From Toxoplasma gondii ME49 (lineage: Eukaryota > Apicomplexa > Conoidasida > Eucoccidiorida > Sarcocystidae), in the NCBI RefSeq assembly GCF_000006565.2, contig NC_031475.1, forward strand, positions 4,697,601-4,761,600: a stretch of 64,000 bases of DNA. The letters are read 5' to 3'. Below, one piece after another: positions 57,901-64,000 of the stretch; positions within the stretch are counted from its first letter, which is position 1, and every line of letters begins with the position of its first letter. The notes below the pieces were generated by a model. It searched no databases, was not told where the DNA came from, and saw only the letters and a program-made list of their open reading frames with translations. Both the position numbers and the translations under genes were made by a program.

Positions 57901-60516
57901 TTTTTCTGCGTGTGTGTCTTTTTCAGGCCGGCCCGGAGCAAGCACTGTCGACTCTGCAACGTCTGCGTCGCGCGCTTCGATCACCACTGCGTTTGGATCG
58001 GCAACTGTGTCGGAGCTCGCAACCATGGCGTCTTCATCATTTTCCTCATCACACACTTCCTAACTTGTGCGTAAGTCTTGCAAAAACCAAGCAATCGATT
58101 GCGCCAAGTCGTCACTCTCCCTGCACCATTCGCCTCCTGAGGACGTTGTTCTCTCTCCACCTGTCTCTGCCTAGCTGCCTCTATCTATCTCTGTGTATTC
58201 ATAATTCCATGTCACAGAGTTCCTCGTGTGTGCCTCACTCTCTCGAGGAAGTCAAGTCCCTCCGTAGATCTCAACGTCCACATTTGCACTGCGTGCAAGT
58301 ATTTATCTACGTCTACGTGTGCATGCGCGTATATGTATGTATATATATATATGTATCTTTATGTGTATATATATGTATATACATATATATGTAGATATCT
58401 GTATATATATATATATATGTACGTATAGCAGTATGCGTGTATTTGCATGGAGATGTTTCGAGTGAGACTTTCCATGGGTCTGTGTATGTCGATGGGATGT
58501 TCTGTCCTCATTCTGTTGTTGCTTGTCGTTGGCTCTTCTGTTTGAGAGTTCTTTCTCGGTTTCTTCTTTTCACGGTTTTTTCAGATACGGATCTGTCGCC
58601 TCGTTGAGTCTCTTGCTGGGGATTATCGACGCCCAGAAACTCCTCTCCGCCACATACATCGATCCTTCAACGGGCAGGAGGTCTGCTGCAACGTGGAGTA
58701 TTATTTTCCAAGTAAAAAAAATATAAGGCAACTTGCATGAAACCGACTGTTCCCCTTTGTCCTGACTTCTGTGTTCTCCTCTGTTTCTTTTCTTCTTTCC
58801 ACCGGTTTCTGTCGACGTCTGCGTCGTTACCGTCGACTCAACTCTGGGGGGCCAGCAGTCTGTCTGCCCGCATCAAGTTTCGCATGTTTCTACATGTATC
58901 CGTAGACCGCCTGCATCTGTGTCTATCAACTCGCTCTCTCCTCTCCGCGTCTGTCTCCGTCTAGGCACACATCGCCATCCAAAGTCGCGTCACTCAGCCT
59001 GTCTGTCTGCAGCCGTCCCTGTCCTCCATCAAAGCCTCGAAATCCTCTCTGTCGGTCTGTCGATTGATCACTCCGTGCAGCAAGTCGTTGGAGAGTGTCA
59101 TTCGCGTCGTAGTTGCATGCGAAACCGCGCCTGTCAAAAATCCAGGCGCAGAAAAAACGAAGACATTTGCTTTCGAAGCGACTCCAACACTGCGTGCATC
59201 TAGACAGACAAAAGGACATCTGTCAACTACACATTCAATTAATATAAAAATAACATATATGCACACACGGCTACAAGACAGATACAAATGTATACATTAT
59301 CTACATTACATATACGTATATATATATATACTGCATTACCTCTATATATGTATATATAATATCTATATATTTGTTACAAATTTGATATAAATATAAATAC
59401 ATATGTATATGTATATGTATGTATATGTGTAGTAGATTTGAAAGGACATCATGGCAAATTGTTTCGAAGCCTCTTTGATGTTTTTCGTCTCGTACGTTGA
59501 TTCTCGCTCATGTTTTTTCCGCCTGCGTCTCTTGTTTGCTGCGCTGTTCCTTTCAGTACATGGCTGGGCGCTTCGGATCGTTGATTTTCCTCGCCGTTCT
59601 CTTCATCGTTTTCTTCTTTCTGCTTCTCGGCTTCACCGCCTTCCACCTGTACACGGCTGTGTGGCGGAACAGCACGACGAACGAGAGCTTCAAGTATCGC
59701 TGCATGCGCCAGGTCTTGTCTTCTCCCTTTTCACTGGACGATGAAGAGAGGAACTCGATTTCTTCGGAGTCGGAAGGGAAACGAGGTTCGCGGGCAGCGG
59801 GATGCGCCTCGCGGAAAGGAGAGAAAACAGGAGAGCGAGAAGGGGAGACAGAAGACGAACAAGGACGTCGCAACGCTGCAGAGCGCGGCGAGGAGGAAGG
59901 AGAACAAGAGTCAGCAGAAGAGAAGGAGCTTGAAGGAGAAGAAAACGCGAAAAAGGAGATGCATCCTGCTCTCATGACGCCGGCTCGCGCAGCCCAACAT
60001 ATTGAGAAGGCGAGAGCGAAGTATCGTCGGAGTGAGTTTTTGTTGCCTCGACTTGGAGTTCCCTTTCTGTCTTTCTTTCAGATGTTGTTGCATTTTCTTT
60101 TTCTCGCCGCTGTCGATTGGCTTCCGACGTGGATTCTTCATCTGTCAGGGCCTTCAGGCCCAGTAGTCTTTCGTCGCGAGGACCTTAGAAGAGTCCCTGT
60201 CGACTCTGCATGTAGAGACACTTGGAAATACAGAGACTCTCTCATGCCGCAACTGCAGGAAAAACAGACTCGTCAGACTCCCCCTTGCGCGTTTCCACGC
60301 GTCTTCGCTGCGGCAACTCTTCCTTGTGGTGTTTCCTTTTCTGCAGACTTTCTCGACAGCGTTTTCGAAGTCTTTGCGTTCGACGAGTGGATGCGCGAAA
60401 CGCTGCGCCTCCAGGACGAGAAATTCGCGAACGCTGTGGCCGCGGCGACTCGGGTGACACAGGAAGTCGTCGCAGCAGTCGGAGAAAAAGAGGAGAAAGA
60501 AAAAAAGGACGAATGA
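54953..60516 (+). CDS. DHHC zinc-finger protein S-palmitoyltransferase, 8 exons
   Basis: Exons: 54953-55238, 56762-56804, 57006-57073, 57321-57423, 57927-58070, 58585-58711, 59557-60031, 60347-60516; all phases agree, 471 residues. The cysteine-rich domain reads CSTCRFPK then [13 protein letters not shown] and [15 protein letters not shown], with DHHC at 185-188; Cys188 would carry the acyl intermediate. TTNE (297-300) matches the TTxE motif after the last membrane span. Hydrophobic spans are near 1-22, 78-96, 111-130, 200-217 and 264-290. The enzyme transfers palmitate to cysteines of membrane proteins. The C-terminal tail (about 305-400) is Glu/Arg-rich, followed by a helical end ([15 protein letters not shown]). 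The open frame continues upstream of the chosen ATG through a CT repeat, so the start could lie further 5'. The layout resembles ZDHHC4/Swf1-type enzymes, by inference. Confidence 0.9.
58325..58428. repeat. TA microsatellite in DHHC intron 5
   Basis: Runs of TATA and TATG words lie between exon 5 and exon 6. Confidence 0.9.
59300..59430. repeat. TA microsatellite in DHHC intron 6
   Basis: TATA and TATG runs lie about 130-260 bases before exon 7. Confidence 0.9.
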
Positions 60517-61244
60517 GAACAACACGGAAGAAAGAAGAAGAGAAAGAAACAGCAGGAAGAAGACTAACAAGAAACAGGGAGAAGAGAGAAGAAGAGGAAG
60601 AGAAGAAGAGAGAAGAAGAGGAAGAGAAGATGAGAGAGAGAAGAGAAAGTAACAAGAGGAGCACGAAGGAAGAAGGAACAAGAAACAAAGCAGAAGAAGT
60701 GAAAGGGAGTCTCTAGAGGACGACACTCGGAAGACGTCCGTCCAGAGATTTGTAGAGGTTTTAGGCTCTACAGGCTCTCTCGTTCTTCCTTGTTTTGTCT
60801 GTGCGTCATGGAACGGTAGTCGAAAAGGCATCAAGCCGCAGATTTATAAACAGTGAAGAACCGGTGCTCACATGGAATCGACTCTGAATTTTTCTTGGCT
60901 AGTCTCTCGAGACCCCAGTGCATTTGCCGCTCTGGGGATGCGTGTCTTGGAGCCTCGCATCTTTTTTTTAAAACTGTCTAAAAATACTCTGCTGAAAGTG
61001 CATGCGCATGCACACAAGTGCAAAGTTTCGCTTCCGCGCGACGAACGCCTCAGCCTGCACTCCGAGCTAAAGTATTTCAGGATTTTCACGGGAGTCGAAG
61101 AGACAACCGCGCTTCTCTTTCGAGCTCTCTCTGCGTTGTCTGGACATCCGATGCCTCCAGTGGTTGTCTGCTCTCCCACACACACAAGCGCCCATATTTC
61201 TAGAGATATATAACAGAGAGATGTATACTGACATGTACAAAAAC

Positions 61245-61291
<47 letters not shown>

Positions 61292-61388
61292 TACATACAC
61301 GTATATTTGTATGTGTATATATGTGCATATATATCTCTTTACGAATATACGGCATAGACGCATGCCTGCATGTATCCTATGGAAATCA

Positions 61389-61419
<31 letters not shown>

Positions 61420-62025
61420 GTATCGTATTTGAAGGATTTTTGGAGAGATGTCGGACTATGCTTGGGAGATGCTTCTGTCGAAATTGTTTATTAAAAAGGC
61501 CAAGAGGTTAATGCAGGTGTGCGTTGAGTTTAGAGTTTCGAGAACTAGGTAGAAAGGAAGGTGCTGTGCATGCATACGCATGCACAGTTGAATCCTGCCT
61601 ACAATGTACAAAATGCACTCACATATATATTTGTGGATATGTGGAGGCGCGTGTATCGGTTCTGGATGGCAGTCTCGATTCGAGGCAGTTTCGTTCTGTG
61701 AGTTCCCCGTTCTTTCCAGGATCTTTCTCCTCTGCCTACAGGGTGCCTGTCTTCTCTCTCTGGACGCCACAAACAGCAACATGCGTCTGCGGAGTCAGCC
61801 ATGTGAAGAAAGAGACCCTCTGAGGAGGAGCTCTCCGCGTTCCGCAGGACTCGGCAGCGAAGCTGGCGCCCAAGCAGCTAGATTGGCGCGCGCGCGCGTA
61901 TGCGTCAAGGCATGCAAAGGCAGCTCGTTCAGCGAAACTTGCTCTTCTGGTGTGTGTCTCCACGCGCGCATTCGAGCCCCACAGAAGGCTGTTTGAGTTC
62001 GAAAAGGAGTGAAAAGAAAGGACTC
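60517..62025. other. Convergent intergenic region with TA tracts
   Basis: This lies between the 3' ends of the DHHC gene and the orphan gene. The first 200 bases are GA-rich and probably 3' untranslated. TA runs occur at about 61245-61290 and 61393-61420. A near-palindromic pair of TGCATGC-like words lies at 61567-61584, away from any start. Confidence 0.5.
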
Positions 62026-63559
62026 CTACGACGTCGCATGCACATCGCCTTTCTCTCGCATACGTTGACTCTTCATCGCCAGAAGCTCGCGGAGGGTCTT
62101 CATCGTCGCAGCAGAGAACCAGCCTGAAACGAAAAAACGCACACTGTTTTTTCGCGACTCGTTTGCCACAGCTCTCTCGACTTCCTTCACCCTTCCGCAG
62201 GCTGTCTGAAGCGACCCGCGGCTTCTTTCTCCAGTTTTTTCGAGAGAGTGCAGGAACCAGCGCTGTTCCTGTCCTGAAAAGGGAAGAGCCTTTCGCGGTT
62301 TTTCTGATCCCGTCTCGGCAAGAGTGCAAACGCGCCCTCGTGCGTCTTGCAGCGTTCTCTCTTCGATTGCCTCAAAAACTGGCGAACCGCGGAAGATCGC
62401 TCCTCTAACCTGAGTCGGCTTCTTCGGTGGCGAAGTTCACGGAGGCCGACCGTCGCCGGTTCCTCGTGAGAAGACATGGCTCCATGACAGGCTCCGCATT
62501 CTTGTGAAGAAGCCGGACTGCAGAAGAAGACAACCTTTCTTCTCACGAGGAGAGAGACGCGAATCCTACACAGTGTTGTCTCTTCTTGGCAGGAAATACG
62601 AACTGCAGGGTGCCAAGAAAGCATCTCACCCGTTTCTTTGCACGGCGCCGCGAGGGCCGGCGCCTCTCTGAGGAGTTTCTGAACGCCTTCGTCTTGAATT
62701 TCTCTCAGCTGGTACAGCAGCGACGGTCGAGTGGGGGCAATCAGGAAGTGTTGCTCGAGGTAGGAGGCGTTCCTTGGCATTGGGACAGGCGCGGAAGAAC
62801 CCCCTTCCTCCTCTGTCATCAAGTCCTGCGTCGACGACGGCGCCGGAAAGAGCGACGGAAGAGTCCCCGGACGCTTCCGGTTTCGCAGCCTGCGCCAGTT
62901 CACGTTACGGAAGAACGCATCCCGGAAGTCGAGGGTCTGAAAAGCGAAAAAGCAAAAGGCGAAAAGCAAATGCATCGCGGCGGACTGCGGCGCCCACGGT
63001 CTCGTGAACGGTCTCGCGAACGGTCTCGCGAACCGAGAGACATGTTTCGAGCTCCGTCAGCTGTCCAAAGAGCTCTCCACTGGTGTGCCACAGACCTACC
63101 ACTGGTCTTGAGCGAGGCCTTATGGTGAATCCTCTCACGGCCAGTGTCTCCGGAGGGGGAGGAGGAGAACATACATCACGGAAACGGACGAATCGAGGGA
63201 AAAAACATGTGGACAGTAAGCCGGGAGAGGAACTGAAAAAGGGATAAGCAAGGGAGTGAGCAGAGAGAAAAAACTTGAGGTGAATGCCGAAAGCCACTCG
63301 CAGTCAAGGAAGGTCCTCTGTAGACTCTCTCTGTCCACGAGAAAGTGGAACCTTCGCGCTGTTCGTCATTGCTCCTTTTGCGGCCGCAGTCTCTTCTGCA
63401 CGAGAAAGAAGTCAAAAGGCCTCTTTCTCTTTCTCGATGTTTGCGCGTTCTTGCCTATTTTGCCTGTGCGGTCTTCTTTCCTCACCTGGGAGAATCTGCT
63501 TTCAGGATGTAGACGAGGATCGTATCCCAGGCGGCAGAGGCACCCCCTCCACGGTCCAT
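62026..63559 (-). CDS. Orphan basic protein of about 170 residues, 4 exons
   Basis: Exons in transcript order: 63559-63486, 63133-63100, 62936-62630, 62123-62026, with phases agreeing at all junctions. The start is cagATGGAC and the product begins MDRGGGASAAWDTILVYILK. No family is recognised. The middle contains a basic cluster (NWRRLRNRKRP), a flexible Ser/Pro/Glu segment and a helical C-terminal part (LLYQLREIQDEGVQKLL and TMKTLRELLAMKSQRMREK). There is no clear signal peptide or membrane span. Small, basic, multi-exon proteins of this kind are often lineage-specific parts of organelle complexes such as mitoribosomes, but nothing in the sequence proves that. The exon 2 acceptor (ccgtgag) is weak. 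The clean phase match of the third and fourth exons is the strongest support. Confidence 0.65.
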
Positions 63560-64000
63560 CTGATTGACGGGGAAATACGGAGAGAGAGAGGGAGAAAAAA
63601 CATTTGAAAAAACGTAGAAAAAACTGGAGAGAAGGAAGAACGAAGGGACAATCAGGCAAAACGCCTGCTAAAAGAAGACACGAAGTGGACGGCATGCGTG
63701 ATGCACTGCTCCTTCGCCGGAGAGAAAAAGAAGACTCCGATAGAACAGATTCAAAACGCGCAAATCTGTCAAGGCAGCTGCGGGGGTCTGCTCTCTGTTC
63801 ATCTCGAAGCAGACAGATTTCTCTCTCTTTCTCTTCCGAGAGCGAACAACTTCTTTCTTCTCTCTTCAGAGAGCCAAGGTCACTCTGTCGTCTTTCTCAG
63901 ACGCAACCAGCTCCCCCTCGCAGTATGCAGTCGGACTTGCCTTTGCTCCGCTCCACACCCTGAAACGTTCCTTCTCACTTCCCAGGCAGCCACCAGTTGC
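63560..64000. other. Upstream region of the orphan gene
   Basis: This is the probable promoter and leader of the minus-strand orphan gene. A 119-codon plus-strand frame (63604-63963) is Arg/Ser-rich and unsupported. Nothing else was seen up to the window edge. Confidence 0.35.

Noticed and set aside
1..64000. CRISPR arrays, bacterial operons, tRNA or rRNA genes
   Set aside because: The genes are intron-rich and eukaryotic; the tandem arrays lack unique spacers between constant repeats; by eye I found no cloverleaf or rRNA-like segment, though a covariance-model search could reveal one.

Overview
The window reads as nuclear DNA of an apicomplexan, most likely a tissue-cyst coccidian of the Toxoplasma/Hammondia/Neospora group. 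The reasons are protein-coding genes broken by many short introns with GT..AG borders, very long serine- and glutamate-rich ORFs, intronic TA-dinucleotide and CT/GA tracts, and an MEP-pathway enzyme (IspF) with the two-part N-terminal leader expected for the apicoplast. The genus is an inference from style, not from a database match. I assembled gene models by hand, requiring GT/AG borders and agreeing reading phase at every junction; no transcript data were available.

Layout, left to right. 1-1505 (+) is the 3' end of a low-complexity protein. 2316-3692 (-) encodes a tRNA-splicing endonuclease catalytic subunit. 4149-4957 (+) is a tentative small secreted protein. 7385-12372 (-) is a 13-exon, CDPK-like protein kinase with a complete kinase domain whose C-terminal end (calmodulin-like part present or absent) I could not settle. 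14494-28657 (-) is one very large gene of seven phase-consistent exons predicting about 4,084 residues of unknown function. 28658-35840 is gene-poor, with one hypothetical ORF at 32320-32853 (+).

35841-38350 (-) is ispF, followed in tandem by a YbaK-like aminoacyl-tRNA deacylase (40496-42443, -). A divergent intergenic region leads to a membrane-anchored Oms1/UbiE-like methyltransferase (43940-50438, +, ten exons). Next come a small secreted two-EF-hand protein (51874-52640, -), a DHHC palmitoyltransferase (54953-60516, +, eight exons) and an orphan protein of about 170 residues (62026-63559, -).

The genes do not form an operon-like system. Themes are organelle metabolism (apicoplast isoprenoid synthesis, a mitochondrial-type methyltransferase), tRNA maturation and proofreading, and calcium/lipid-anchor signalling. 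Notable non-coding structure includes a roughly 50-bp minisatellite filling a methyltransferase intron, an inverted pair of near-identical repeats of about 150 bp on either side of ispF exon 2, a 17-bp tandem array in ispF intron 1, and many TA microsatellites.
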